64,000 nucleotides of DNA from Kuschelorhynchus macadamiae (GCA_030620095.1 JAUTXW010000959.1:124001-188000); one strand, 5' to 3'; counted from the first letter of the stretch, positions 24,257 through 37,704 are shown. Numbers and translations: made by a program. The notes: generated by a model from the letters alone, not told the origin.

Positions 24257-25984
24257 AACTTTTGAACCGCTGGGTATATTGCAATGGAAATTGGGACGAT
24301 AATATACGAGACATTTTTCCATTTTTTGAAAAAAAAATTGCAATTTTAAATCTCAAGACATCTGGGTGCAATTTCGAAACCTTTTTTTCATGGAAGGGGG
24401 GTTCGAATTATATATCGTTTTAAGAATTTTTTTATTCACAATCCAAGCCCTGATTTTGGAAACATTTGATTCAGCAGTTCTCAAATAACGACCAATAACA
24501 ATTTTAAATTTGACTTTCTGATACGTGGTTTTGTACCGCACTTTTCCACCAATTAAGTGCGACAATTAATTGCCATTGCGTTTTCTAATATTTGACATTT
24601 TTAAATGTGCTTTTCAGGTGTTTTGAATGCTTCCGAAAATACCATTTAATTGAAATGGCGCTTTCGTTAGAAGATCAAATCAAAGCAGTTAACATCTTTG
24701 GCAGGGCTAACCGGAATTATCACGCTGCAGTTCGCATCTTCAGTGAACGCTTTCCGAAGCGACCAATGTGCAGGAAATATTTTCAGATTTTATTGTTAAA
24801 ATTTCAAGTAATAGAGACGGTAAAAGATGCCCCAAGATCTGGGAGGCACAAAATTAGCGAAAACGTGAAAGTTCAAGTCGTAGCTGAAATGGTCGTAAAT
24901 CCTAGACAATGTACTAAGCAAATAGCTGAGACATGCGATATTTTGCGTTCATCTATTAAAAATCTTTTAAAATTCAATACATTTCATCATTAACAAAATG
25001 AGAATTGTCCACGGATTAACCGAAGATGACCCTGACAGGCGACTAGAGTTTTATGGGGTTAAGACAGAAAGGATCACACCAAATCACAGTTATCTGCACC
25101 ATATTCTTTTTTAGTAATAGAAGCATCTGTGGATGGAAAAGTGTAAATATTGGAGTGATGAAAACTCCCATGTGTTTTACGAAAGACATTCTCAGTTTCC
25201 TCAAAAAACAAATTTTTGGGCGTGAATTTTGGGTGACCCTATCATAGGTCCCATATTTTTGTGAGGAAATTCAAATAGCTCCACATATCTTCTAATGCCG
25301 CAGAATACCATCGCTCTAATTATTGTTGATGTTGCTGCTCAAAACCCACGTGCGTTCCACTTTGGCATTACTTTTCAACGGGACGGTGCCCAGCCACATT
25401 ATTTTAGAGACACTAGAAATTACTTGGATGCAACCTATCCGGATAGATGGATTGGTGGCCGAGATCCGACAGAGTGACCAGCTTGCTCGCCAGATTTTAC
25501 ACCCCTTGATTATTTTCTGTTGAGCTATGTGAAACCTCAAGTTTTAAAAATGGCTTCGGATTCTCTGATGAACTACATGAACGTTTCATCGACGTGTGTG
25601 CAGGAATAAACCTTGAAACCCTCCATACTGATTCACTAACAGGATGTTAATTGCAAGGCGGGATTTACAACATCTTTTAAAATGAAAATTTTGTGTTTTT
25701 CTTTGTCAGTTTGTTTCAGTTTTTTAATATTCGTTTTATCAGTTTTTTATTATTGGCCGTCATTTGAGAACTGCTGAATTAAATGTTTTAAAAATCGAGG
25801 CTTGAATTATGAATAAAAAGGCTTTGACACTTGACCCCCTTTCCATAAAAAAAAGTTTCAAAACTGCGCCCAGCTGTCTTCTTCGACATTTAGAGTTATG
25901 ATTTTTTTTTTTGGAAAAATTGCGAATTTGTTTATATATTATCATTCCAAAATTCGTTGCAATATACCGAGCTGTTCAAAAGTT
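24257..25984 (+). mobile_element. Decayed Tc1/mariner-type element with about 300-bp TIRs
   Basis: The left part (AACTTTTGAACCGCTGGGTA...TATTGCAA) is matched on the minus strand at 25960-25984 and inward. A second matching block is ATTCAGCAGTTCTCAAATAA (24471-24490), paired with its inverse near 25764-25785. The two arms therefore extend about 250-310 bp with many differences. The ends outside the AACTTTTGAAC block are not sharp. It encloses the transposase pseudogene at 24655-25650. Confidence 0.7.
24655..25650 (+). pseudogene. Tc1/mariner-type transposase pseudogene
   Basis: It starts MALSLEDQIKAVNIFGRANR and keeps the DUF4817-like N-terminal domain and part of the helix-turn-helix (RQCTKQIAETCDILRSSIKN) up to a stop near 24993. 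Later fragments in other frames include a first-Asp motif (near 25150, YWSDENSHVF), TFQRDGAQPHYF at about 25370 for the second Asp, and ACSPDFTPLDYFLLSYVKPQ at about 25480 for the third. It is related to but distinct from the intact transposase 1 kb upstream. At least three frameshifts make it inactive. Confidence 0.85.
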
Positions 25985-28119
25985 AGACGGATGTCGTTTG
26001 TTTCCTAACGGATCCTCTTCATTTTTGGTGTGATTGGAGTTCAGGAACGCAGGTTTTTCTTGCGCTTAATTTGCTATACTTCATAAGCGTTCTTTTTTTA
26101 TAGAGGCAGAAATTAAATATTATCCAGATTAATCTCCCTGTCTAAAAAGTGGAAAATAATATTTTATTTCATCTGGAGAATTCTGCACCGTAAAGTCGGC
26201 GCCAAAGTTATTCTTAGTTACTTATTAACAAAAATATATTTTTGTACTGAGTATTTTGATGTCTAATACCGTGAGTATAAGATCTTACTGTCTTTTTAGT
26301 TCTATTTCATTTGTTAAAGTCAATTAACAAATAGCCACTAGGTCCTTTGCATATTATGTAACCTAATTGTATAATAACATATCTTATGCAATATACAATT
26401 GTATCATACATAATTTTTTTTCCTGACAGAATGGTGAACTCAATGTTGAACGCATATATTGTTCAATATAAAGGCGTCTTTCAGCCAATTTTAAATTTTT
26501 TTTTCAATATGCTTACTATAGGACCACATATGGGGTAACTTCCTGAATATTGCCTGAAAATTTCATCTGAAAAAACATAGGATCGAATTGATAATCTCCT
26601 TTTTTTATCGGTTAAAATACCTCGGATCTAAAATGTGAAAAATTGACCTGACCGGTTTTGTGTCGAAAACTTTTTTTGTCATATCATTTCTAAATTTGAC
26701 ATTAAGATATTTTAGGTTATGAGCAATCCGCTGATGTTATAATCAAATATTAAATTTGAAATAAATTTTCTCCTATAGGGTGCTTTCTTTTGAAATCTTT
26801 GATTTTTGTTCCCATAAAACATATGCCTATGAGGTAAGGTAATGCAATCTAAGCCCCAAATATAAAAAGGACACCTTAAAAAATAATCGGGTATCGGCTT
26901 ATATCCATGTTAAGTGGGATATCCTGTATACAAATACCAAAATAATATATTTTTTTGCAAATGGCTCCTCACTACTGAAAGCAACATAGCGTCGTATTTT
27001 GTTAGTCGTATATATCAAACTGTATTAAATGAATCCCCTTCTAATTGGGAGAGGAGCTAGTTGCAATGCTAGGACCCCACCCAATAAATTGCAATAATAA
27101 TTTTATTGGGAAATAAATTTTAAATCTGAAAATATGTCAAAATTAAATTTTGAGGCGGTGAGTAGCTTTTGAAACAAACTTAGGAAAGGAGTAAAAACAT
27201 CGACAGCTCTCTCTGAAAAATAAACAGCTTTTAATTTTCTTGAACATGCATCCCAAATATCCAATTCCTGAATTTTCCTAGCTGGTTTGTATTGTATATT
27301 ACAAATCTTATTACGATCAGTACACGGCACTATCGCAAGCAGAATTTTGTGGGGCAAAATCAAAGAAATTATCCCTGTTGTAAAATATCTGGCGTTAAAT
27401 TTATAAAGCAAGTTTGTACCACATTAATTTCAATTGCTGCTATTACATACGACTTAGTTTACAGAAATGGTTACGGCGACAATATGCCGGATTTTAGTGG
27501 CCTCCTGAGAGAAATTACGGCTGCCGTGCCGAGACCGTCTGGCTGCATGGTGGCGTTGACTTAAGATTAATGAATTTCTACATTTGAACTTGGCTCCACT
27601 CTTTTCCTTTCCTTGTGGAAGCTTCCCCGATAAGCTGACCCTCGTCTATTTTGCGCTGCAAATTGTTTTTGCTGATAAATATCATCTAATTTATTGTCCT
27701 TTTGTTGACCGAATTCTGTTGGCTAAAGATAAGGAGCCCGCTAAAAACCATTAGCAGGCCTATTCTTATTAGCTATAATGTTTTCAATCTACTAATTTAA
27801 AGAATATATCATATCATTAGGCGAACAGATCAAGATTTTATGTATTGTTTCTCAATCATTAAGTTAGTGCAACATTCTCATATCATGTCAAAAATGAATA
27901 ATAGCAAGTTTGTGGATATTTGGCAAAGTGTTATTCCTTTTATTCCAAAAAAAAAATCATATTGTATATGACAGTATTTTTTATTATTTCATAATTCTTT
28001 GCCTTAGTAATTTCTTAAGACCATTTTTAGGTAAAATATTAAGGCTAGAATTACATCTAGAGATCAAATTCTGCACATATTTGCAGCAGTGTCCCAAAAC
28101 GTTCATAAGTTAAGACAAA
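25985..28119. other. Presumed intron, no clear gene
   Basis: Mostly AT-rich. A less AT-rich stretch at 27440-27570 has an open frame (NGYGDNMPDFSGLLREITAA) but lacks a recognisable family, so no exon is called. 'GGATATCCTGTATACA' near 26918 looks like an old mariner-type terminus. Confidence 0.4.
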
Positions 28120-29660
28120 CGAAATAATCCGTAAATTTCTTATACCCGAACTTTCTCTCGTCATGAGTTTTTCTTTTAATTAGGAATAGTGAAGTGTCAC
28201 CCAATTTAGTTCCGTACGTAGTAATTTAGTAACACATACAATGTTTTTTCAAACACTTTTATTTGGCGCCATTTTGATCTGAATTCGTACCAAAATATTA
28301 CCAGTTTATCTCTATATCACACTGAATTTTGGTACAAAATTTAAAATGAATATAATAAGTAGTTTTTTCATGCCTTTATTTTATTAATTGGCCATTTTAT
28401 CATCTTAGACTTGTACCAAATGTTACCAGTTCATTCCTATGTAACTCTTGATTTTGGTAGAGAATCTATTGGATAATTAATCTTTTAATAATAATTTTTT
28501 AACTTTTCACTGGGCGGCAGTTTTGTTCCTCGATATTAGATTTTTACTTCTCGTATTACTCTTAATTTTTCACCAGAATTTAAAGTCAATCGGGAATGTA
28601 GTATTTAACTATGCCTCAAACTGACAAACAGATCGTCAGAATTGAAAAAAAAACATATTTCTTGGCATCTAGAGACACATTAAAACGTGAACATCTATAA
28701 AAATCTGAAAGGGTGATTTTTTCACGATTACAAACATTTTATTTGGCCGCCATTTTGTTCCGCCATCTTGAATTCGGACCACCGTTTTGCCAGTTGATCG
28801 CTTTGTCACACTTAATTTTAACACAAAATTTTAAAAGAGTCTAATAAGTACTCGTCAAAAAAAACAGTATTTTTTGGACTTGCTATGTATTTATTTTATG
28901 TATGTAAATCGATTACTCCGCGATAGTTTGGCCAATTTGGGATTATTCAGGATATTACCAGAGTGGTCCCGAAGCAAGCATATTTTAAAAAGTAAAAAAT
29001 AACGGAATGCCTCCATTTTCAATTACTTAGTTGAGCACCGGAGCCAATTTATATTATGCTCACCATATCATGAGGAAAAACAGTATGCATCTAAATATCG
29101 TGTTTCATATGGTTTTTTAATAGCACGAAATTCAATTTGACTCATATTTTTGAAGTTTTGACAATTTTATAATATTAATACCGTGATTATGGCAAAATTT
29201 CATATGCAGTGGCCCCAGTAGCTACTTATTTATTTTAACAGGGACCTCCAAAATTTTAACCTAAGTTTAGGCTTTTAAATTAAAAATTTTGTTTAAATAG
29301 AACCAAAAAGGATGAAATAACAAAATAGACCTAACAAAATACACTAAAAAGTAAAAAATAAAAAAGTCGGTAACAGAGTAATAAAGACCAGAGACTATTT
29401 AATGTGGTATAAATGTAGACACTCAATATATACATTTCTATTTGTGATTAAGTAATTAAGAATCAGTTTAACGCTGAGTTCATAAATCACATTTTCGATG
29501 TGGAATAAAATATCATTTTTTGCTTTTTAGTGTCTTTTTTAAGTCGGTTCAATTTTTTATAAAGAAAATTTGACATCTAGAGACCACAAAAAAGATTTGT
29601 AAAAACTTGCAAGTGTAAATTTTTCACGATTACAATACTTCCCTTTTATTAGGGGAGTAA
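28120..29660 (+). repeat. Repeat Y copy B
   Basis: It has the same left edge as copy A (CCGAACTTTCTCTCGTCATG, TAGGAATAGTGAAGTGTCAC) and the same right edge (TTCACGATTACAATACTTCC, 29624-29643). Internal cassettes carry GCCGCCATTTTG at 28746-28757 and GCCATCTTG at once after it. About 650 bp at 28865-29510 is not repeat-like and may be an insertion. Confidence 0.7.
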
Positions 29661-30475
29661 AAATGTAAATTACTAGGTCCAAAAAAGAATTTTTAAATTT
29701 ATATCCTATCGAGCGCGAACATTGGATTTCTTTTTTTTCAGTTTTTGTAAATTGTTTACATAAAAATTAGTGTCTAAGATAAAGAACTTTACTTTTTACT
29801 TCCCTAGTAAAAGGGAAATATTTTTTAGGTAGAATAAAATGCTTCTAGATGTCTGTATCATTTCACTATGCACAGTGTGAATTGCAGTGTAAGTTATATA
29901 TCGCATGCCTAGTTCGTTTTAATTTTTCTCAACTTCTTTTGCTTAGTGTTGGATACCTTGTTGTAAGCAGTTGAACCTTGTAAATCAAAATTAATTTGGT
30001 TTTAGCGGAAACCTTAGTTATAGACAATTTAGACCATTAAGTGGCCCTAGGTGCATGGTGGGCGTGTAGTGATGAAATCAGAATTTGTTTAGTTTCAGTT
30101 TAAGATAAATGCAAATTTATTTTTTCTACAATCGCTGTGAAGACCGACAACAAAGAAAGAAGAGGTTCTTTTAAAATTTCCGCGGTAGCGATTCTTATAC
30201 GAACGACGCGACGCAACAAACTTATGTTGAGTAGGCTATGATTTTCGGTTGCTATGCTACCGTTGATGTGTTCATCTGTTTTCGTGTTTCCGAGTTGCTG
30301 TCTATGAAACGTATGGAATATACTAAATATATTTATGCCATCAAAAGTTAATAATTTTTCGCTTTTGTTCTTCACGATTATTCAATTTTACTATGCATTA
30401 ACTCATACTAACCGGCACAAAACACAAATATGTTAAACCTAGAAAAAACTGTTTACGTCTCTGCTTGTTGATAAG
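29661..30475. other. Spacer with a short repeat Y end fragment
   Basis: TTTTTACTTCCCTAGTAAAA at 29794-29813 is a repeat Y edge in reverse orientation. A locally CpG-richer patch at 30120-30320 has no recognised gene. Confidence 0.4.
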
Positions 30476-30557
30476 GTTGCCCGGTCGCCCTACGGATTGA
30501 ATCATTGCATTTATTTGTGCGGGCCGGAGAACAGCACTTTATGAAAACGGAGAAATA

Positions 30558-30738
30558 ATGTCTAATTCTTGCCGAAATAAACGTAGAATAATACGCGTTA
30601 TATCTAGTGATAGTGACAGTGATGTTCGTGATCATCGAGAACTGCCCAAAAAAGGTCAAAAGTGGCGTATTAGGGAAAAGGAAGTGGTATACCGACACGA
30701 AATCCCGTTTATATGATCGTTAGTACTAAGAATAGAGA
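30558..30738 (+). other. Possible small exon with strong donor
   Basis: A 52-codon frame from 30558 begins MSNSCRNKRRIIRVISSDSD and ends at a TGA near 30714. A Lys/Arg block followed by an SDSDSD block resembles N-termini of some transposases. An AGAG|GTAAGTAG donor follows at 30738 but in another frame. The neighbourhood (30480-30720) is less AT-rich. This is weak evidence, and it could be a decayed transposon leader. Confidence 0.2.
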
Positions 30739-30744
30739 GGTAAG

Positions 30745-31834
30745 TAGATATACTGGTTTACTAAGAAATAATTGGGCAAAATCACTACTAATAAAAAGGT
30801 TTTGGGTTGTATTAAAGGATGCACATTTTTCGTTCTCGGTTCAGATGAATTTTAGAAATTTTTTTACGATTTTCTTGAATAATGAAACTCATTTGTTTAA
30901 TTGTATTCCATTTGGTGTAAACATAGAGCTATATATTTTTACGGAAATAATAAGATCAATTCTGGCCTACGCACGTAAGGACAAAAAATGTAATATGCAA
31001 CACATCACATCTGGACGATTTTTATTTAGGTAATACTAAAATAGGGGTTTCATGAGCTTTATAAATCCAAACATTTTAGGTATTTTTCAATTTTATACTA
31101 GAGCATATACTGTACCGAGTAGATTAAAAGCTAAAATTTCTTGGAAAACTTACTTGTTTTCCAAAAAGAAAAATTGAAAAACCTCACAATTTTCACTACT
31201 TTTCACTAGTAATAGCAACGTCGAAATAAAGTGGTAGGCATAATGAGTAAGGTTCAGGACTAATCACTTTTTTTATTTTCATTTTTAAAAGGTAGCTGGA
31301 AGTCGTTCATTAAAATTGAAATAAAATCTGAGTCATTTTTGTTTTCTGTAACTTTCACAAAAAAACATTTATTATAAATAAAGATTGCTGAGAATTATCT
31401 ATTTTAGATATTAATAACAGCATACAAGCTTAAACTTCCGCAAACGGCGTTAAAAATCGTATCTGAAGAGGGAGAATAAAACAAGTTTTTTAGTGGTTTT
31501 TATTAAAAAAATTAACTCTTCTAAGGTTAGTTGTGTTTAAAAATGTTCAATTTACAATAATCCTCCAAAAGAATATTAAAAAAGTGTAAAAATTGCGGGT
31601 TTATTGAGCCACCTTAACCCTGAAATAGAATCCAGGAAAAATTTACAAGCAGTAAAAATTATATTAAGTTAGGGTTTATTATAAATCTAGAAAAAAAGTG
31701 AATTAAAACCAAAACAGGGTATTTTATTGTTAGGGTTCGAAATAAATAGCTTACGAATTACTATAAGTTTCCCGCAAGAACGGAAAAATAATATAATTAA
31801 TAAGCAGGCGTAAGTATATAGAATAATCTGTAAA
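30745..31834. other. Non-coding, AT-rich
   Basis: Nothing recognised. Confidence 0.4.
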
Positions 31835-32290
31835 TTTTATTTACCAGAGCTTCCCTCGAATCTTTTCTTTTATTAGGAATAGTAAAAGGTGACCCAATTT
31901 AGATCCGCATGTAGTCATTTAGTAACACATATACTTACTGCTTTTTAGAACATTTTTATTTTGCTTCACCATATTGAAATCGTACCAATATTTCACCAGT
32001 TTCTAACTATACTATAGTTGATGTTACGCATAATTTGAAATAAATTGAATAAGTAGTTTTTCCAAAGATGTTTAAAGAGCGCCATTTCATTTTATCTCTA
32101 TATCACACTTAAAGCTTGCTAAACATTTTCTAATAGGTTGTGTTTTCAGGCTGATTTTTTAAATATTTTATTAAGCCACCATCTTGGATTCGTACCAAAA
32201 TGTTACAAGTTCAATTCATTACATTACTTGATTCTTTTGCAAGATTTGAGATAAAATGGACAATTCCTTTTTCCTTTAATTAAAGAATAT
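31835..32290 (+). repeat. Repeat Y copy C, partial
   Basis: The left edge (CTTCCCTCGAATCTTTTC, TAGGAATAGTAAAAGGTGAC) and two internal cassettes, one with GCCACCATCTTGGATTCGTA near 32175, are present. It breaks off in the third cassette. Confidence 0.65.
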
Positions 32291-32745
32291 ATATTATCTC
32301 TAGTAGCCTGCAAAAAATAATTTATATACATATTTGTATTATAAAAAAAGTCTTCAGTAAGTACTGGTAGTTCGTGTACTTCTCTAGTTTTTTTTTTACC
32401 AATTGTGTTTTAGCTGTAATTAATTATTTAATTAATTTGTTCATACAATTTATGTATTACTGAAAAAAAAGTGTACACCAGTCTACTTTTATAAGAAAAA
32501 GAAACAACAAATGTGTTTTGTTTCTTTTTAGCTCTGGAGATGACTGAATATATAGTCGAACGTCTATCTAGTCGTTCTTTTTTTAACAAAAATTCACATT
32601 ATTAGTGTAAAAATAGTATATTATGATGTAGTGTGGCATGTGCCAAAGGCAACTAACGTGCTTAAATAATAGAATAACGTTTTTTACTGCGTGGCCGATT
32701 TAGGATGCATATCTATTTTTTAATATGTTTATTAAAATTATATAA
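32291..32745. other. Non-coding spacer
   Basis: Nothing recognised. Confidence 0.4.
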
Positions 32746-33848
32746 AGATTAAATAATTGTATCGAAAAGATTTGTAAATAGCTGACATTACCTTAGCCAT
32801 GAATTTTAATACATTGTTTGTATTCGCAGCATATCACAGGGATAATAACGTAGCTAGTAAAAGTGACACCAATTAATTATTGAACGAACCTTGTCAGTAA
32901 ATATGGCATATATAACTATTGTAAATAAAAATATACAATAGGACCCATAAAATTATAGAGAACTATGCGACTAATATAACAGTAGGTTTCACTTACTTTA
33001 ATATAATTTTGCCTTTTTAAATATTAGGATAAAACTTCACTAATGAGCAATTATTATACAGGGCGATTCGTACATTTTCTAATGCTCAAGTAATTAGAAG
33101 TCCTATTATAAATACTATAGTGCTCTGTTGATTTTATGTCATTTTTATTTAACGGTAGAACCAAAATGATATTTAATTTGGCCTTTGTATAAAAATTAAA
33201 ATCTTGAGGTGTTCACTATACGTCCAAGGTCGCGTACAATAATTGACTATTTTTGAAAATATATATTATATTCTTTAGTTATATAAAAGAAGCATTTTTT
33301 TGTTTTGAAAATCTTAAAGTATTAGAATTTCTCAAAAAAAAAAAATTTCACTTGGAAAAATATATTTTTATTTTAACATGTTTTGTCCATTTAAGTCTAA
33401 AGCAAGAAGATTGTTGACCTATTTTTACGATTTCTTTTTTTATTTTGCTGTTACATTTGGTATTTTCGATAATGCCTCACAGTTATTAAAGCAAAGTAAG
33501 ACAAATATTTATCGAACTATTTGTATATAATAGTCTATTACTAGAATTATTATGTAAAACTAGGTGGAATCTGACGTAACAATTTTCGTATAGTCTGTTC
33601 GACATTTTATGAGATACTTTGAAATATACTACAATTTATATTATATCTCTTATTATTTACTTTCCCATGATTTTTTTTTGATATTTAAAATGTGTTAATT
33701 TTCCCGGCAACCTACTTAAATATCCTTGCCGTAAGCCTATCAGGTCTAGATTTTCAGATGAAGAGAAGGTTACGAAACATATATTAAAATTCATGGCAAC
33801 GGTATTGTCAGCTATTTACAAATCTTTTCGATACAATTCTTTAATCTC
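32746..33848. mobile_element. Possible 1.1-kb TIR element, non-autonomous
   Basis: A 66-bp arm at 32746-32811 (ATTGTATCGAAAAGATTTGT then AAATAGCTGACA) is inverted at 33782-33848 with about 85% identity by eye. The 970 bp between is AT-rich and non-coding. Element ends and target duplication are not clear. Confidence 0.35.
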
Positions 33849-34397
33849 TATGAAAACCCGTATTAAAACATTAACCAAATCTGACTGTTTGTTTTAGCTT
33901 AATGGAACTTTTTGTAAAAATTGGAATTCTGTGTTTCAGGTGCGGTCGAATATGAAACGAAAATGACCGCAATGTGAAAAACAGTTACACGCTGTATGAG
34001 TTTATTTTTACTAATATATACAATGATTTCTAATCTCAGATATTTTAAGTTACTGACTTATTTGAATGCGTATTAAGCATAAACGTATAAGCAAGAGGAG
34101 ACACAACCTTTCATTCATAAATACCCTTTTGTTGTCTATCAATCATTGCCCATGTGTTAGACAAAAACTTATGAGAGACAGAACGTCAAAATTCCGACTT
34201 CAAATATCGCTGTGGAAGATTTTCGACCAGAGAGTTCTTGGGGCCAGCGGCGGCTCGGTTTTTTAACATGTTTTGTATTAAAATGCTTTATTATGCTTGT
34301 ATATCTTTAATAGTAGAGTGAATCTTAATATTTACACGCGAATGCCGCGTTACATATTCGTTAATTTTAAATTTCTGAGGCACCAGAAATAGAAAAA
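33849..34397. other. Non-coding spacer
   Basis: A 66-codon open frame at 34066 has no motif; nothing recognised. Confidence 0.4.
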
Positions 34398-34615
34398 AAT
34401 CGGTAAATTTCCGGCACTTTCCTTCTTATGAATATTTCATTTCATTAGGAATAGTAAAGTGGAACCCAATTTAGTTTCGCACATAGTCATTCAGTATACT
34501 GTCTTCAAATATTTTTATTGCGCGCCATTTTATTCCACCACCACTACTATATTTTACCAGTTTCTACCTAAGCCGCACTTATATTTTGTGCATGATTTAA
34601 AATAAATTGCTTTTT
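34398..34615 (+). repeat. Repeat Y copy D, partial
   Basis: The left edge (CCGGCACTTTCCTTCTTATG, TAGGAATAGTAAAGTGGAAC) and one cassette (GCGCGCCATTTTATT). It is followed at once by a copy in reverse orientation. Confidence 0.65.
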
Positions 34616-36210
34616 TACTTCTTTCGTAAAACGGAAATATTTTAATACTGAAAAAATTACCCTCCGATATTTTTTCAGATCTTTACGTTTCAGGGTCTTT
34701 AGATGCGAAAAACATATTTTCTCAATTCCTTCGGTCTGTCTATTCGCGGCATAACTAGAGAACTACTTTACCGAATGACTTCAAGTTTTGGTCAAAAATT
34801 AAGCGTCATATGAGAATGACATGGTAACATTTTAGTAAAAACCCAGTATGGCAAAACAAAATGGCGGCGTAGTGAACTACTAAAAAATTTAATTAAACAA
34901 TCTAAAATTTTGCAGAAAAATCAAGTATTAGGGAGGAATCAACAAATAAAATTTTGGTACGAATGAAAGATGGCGTAACAAAATGGCATGGCGGCTTGAT
35001 AAAATATTTAAAAATTCCGCTTGAAAATACTATTTAATGGACTGGTTTCAAATTGTGTGCCATAACTAATTGTGATATAGAGAAAAACTAATAAAATTGT
35101 GGTACTAATTCAAGATGGCGGCCAAATAAATATTTATAATCGTGAAAAAATCGTCCTCTCAGGTTTTACATATTTCTCAATTCTGTCGGTCTGTCTGTCG
35201 ATCCGGCTGTACGCAGCATATCTACAAAACTACTTGCCCAATTAACTTCAAATTATGGGTCATATGGGAATGATCTGGTAACATACTGGATAAAATCTAA
35301 AATGTCAAAACAAAATGGCGGCCTAATAAAATATTAGAAAAATTATTACTTAAAAATGGGTTATTCAATTTATCTCAAATTTTCAGAAAAATCATATATG
35401 AATTGTGTAGAAATCAACTGGTAAAATTTTGGTACGCAGTCCAAAATGGCGGATTAATAAAATATTTAAAATTCAGCCTGAAAAAACTACTTAATTGACT
35501 TATTTCAAATTGTGTGCTATAACTAACTAATTGCGGTATAGAACTAATAAAACTGTGGTATTAATTCAAGATGACGAATCAAAATAGCGGCCAAATAAAA
35601 TATACCTAATCGTGAAAAAAAACCTTCTAAGATTTTACATATTATCAGGTTTTAGCGTCCCTAGATGCCAAAAAATATTTTTATCAATTCCTTCGGTCTA
35701 TCTGTCTGACAGTTCGCGACATAGTTTAAAAACTACTCATCAGAGCCACTTCAAATTTTAATCAAAAATGAAGGGTCATATCGGGATGACCTGGTAATAT
35801 TTTGGTAAAATCGAATATCCCTGAACAAGATAGCAGCCTAGAGCATCGTTAAAAAAATTACTATTAAAGATAATATAAGAATAAGATATCAAAATAAAAT
35901 GGCCACCTAATAAAATATTTAAAAAATCGGCTAGAACAAACTACTCATTAGACTAATTTCAAATTCAACATAACGTAAGAAAATGACGGTGTGTGTCAAT
36001 GTAAAAATACTTATTGAATTTGTTTTAAATTATCCCCAAAAATCAAGTGTGGCGTAAACAGAAATCGGTAAAATATTGATACTATTGAATTCAATATGAT
36101 GGAATGTGTTATTAAATGTATTATGTGCTGAACTAAGTTGTGTCACACTTCACTCTTTCTAATAAAAAAAGGACTAGGATAACGAGGGAAGTTCCGGGTA
36201 AAGAAAATTT
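34616..36210 (-). repeat. Repeat Y copy E, reverse orientation
   Basis: It starts with the ACTTCTTTCGTAAAACGGAAAT edge and ends with AACGAGGGAAGTTCCGGGTA (36181-36200), the reverse of the copy A/B edge. It contains several tandem cassettes with CAAAATGGCGGC at 34857-34868 and 35311-35322 and CAAGATGGCGGC at 35111-35122. Each cassette group is preceded by a 'GTCGGTCTGTCTGTC...GCATAACTA' segment, which recurs near 34725, 35185 and 35695. The copy therefore has about three such internal units. Confidence 0.7.
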
Positions 36211-36850
36211 ATCGATATTTTTACACTGATTTTTTAAGACCGCCATTTTATACCTTCGTTTTGAATTCGTACCAGTTAATCCCTGTATCATATTCAATTT
36301 TCCTGCAAGATAATAAGTCAATTGAATAAAAAGATTTTTTACATTAATTTTTTAAACATTTTATTTGGCCGCTGTTTTGTTCTGTCTTGAATTCGTACCA
36401 CAATTTTATCAGTTAATCTCTGTATGACCATTAATATATGTCCAAAACTTAAAATTTATCTAATAAGTTGTTTTTTAGACTGATTTTTTTTAAATAATTT
36501 ATTAGGCCGCCATTTTCTTTTGCTGTCTTGGATTCATACCAAAATATTTCAGGCTGATTCCTTGGTTTTTGTGTAAAACTTGAGATAAACTGGATAATTT
36601 GTTTTATAGTAATAATTTTTTTGACATTTCACTTTTATGTTATGTTTTTATTTATTTTTATTGTTACCAAAATAATACCAATTCATCCCCATATAACCCT
36701 TAATTTTTTATCAAAATTTGAAGTCAATCTGGTAAGTAGTTATTAGCTACTCCGCGAACTGACAGACGGACAAATGGAATTGAGAAAACGTATTGTTTGG
36801 CATCTAAGGGCGTAAAACCTAACTAAACTAAAACTTAACTATAGGTATTG
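36211..36850 (+). repeat. Repeat Y copy F, partial
   Basis: Cassettes with CCGCCATTTTATAC (36238), GGCCGCTGTTTTGTTC (36367) and GGCCGCCATTTTCTTT (36505), then the 'CGCGAACTGACAGACGG' segment. It is forward oriented and directly abuts copy E, so D-E-F alternate in orientation. Confidence 0.65.
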
Positions 36851-37704
36851 TAAAACCTGCAATTTTTTTCACATATTTTTTTGAGTTCATTTAAGATAAA
36901 TTCTCCCAAAACAGTATTTCTGGTAAGCGCTTTGTATAATTTACCTTAGCATTATCGAAAAATAAATTTTGCTTTATTATTTATTTGAAATAATATAGCA
37001 AATAACAAACAAATAAAGCATGTCATTACCCTAGCTTTCGGCATTTCTTAAAATTTTATTATAGAAAATAAATTTTGCTTTAAAATTATTGGAAATAATA
37101 TAGTAATTTTTAGCTTAAAATATTAATAAAGCAAGTAATTAGTTACAAATAACAAACAAATGAAACATGCCATTACCCTAGATTTCGGCAGTTCTTGAAA
37201 ATATACTACCAACATCACCCCTAATTTCGAAAATAGCATAACAGAATCTTATACTTACCGTATTTTAAAAACGAGCCTAAAGTTTGAATTATTTATAGAC
37301 TCTTGCAGTAGCTCTTTATCTCGAACTTAGACTCAAATACATTTTATAACTAATATGTCTGACCCGTTCTCAAGCATGGTACTGATCCAATCTCTGTGAG
37401 ATATTTTTTTTAATTTATATCAAGTAAATCTGTTATTAAAACGATTCACGAAATTAGGGCATCAGAAAATGTATAGATTTTGTCATCATACTGAAATCTA
37501 TTATTTGCAATACAAATGTTTAACCTAGTGAAATGCTGGGATTTATTAAAAATGTGCTATGGACCTGAAATTCGGCACTAATAAGGAAAATATGGACATT
37601 TGATATTTTCAACCTCTAACTCTAACCGCCGCGAAATAAAAAAAATCATTAATTTTTTTTTTATTGTACTATATTTTATCAAAGAGCTTAGCAGTTGTAT
37701 CTGC
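36851..37704. other. Non-coding spacer
   Basis: AT-rich. A TTTTGCTTTA-type motif with 'CATTACCCTAG.TTTCGGCA' occurs twice (about 37022-37045 and 37170-37193), a local duplication. No gene. Confidence 0.4.

Noticed and set aside
27292..27564. 90-codon frame ending NGYGDNMPDFSG...CMVALT
   Set aside because: Locally GC-richer and exon-like, but no family or paired splice sites could be defended.
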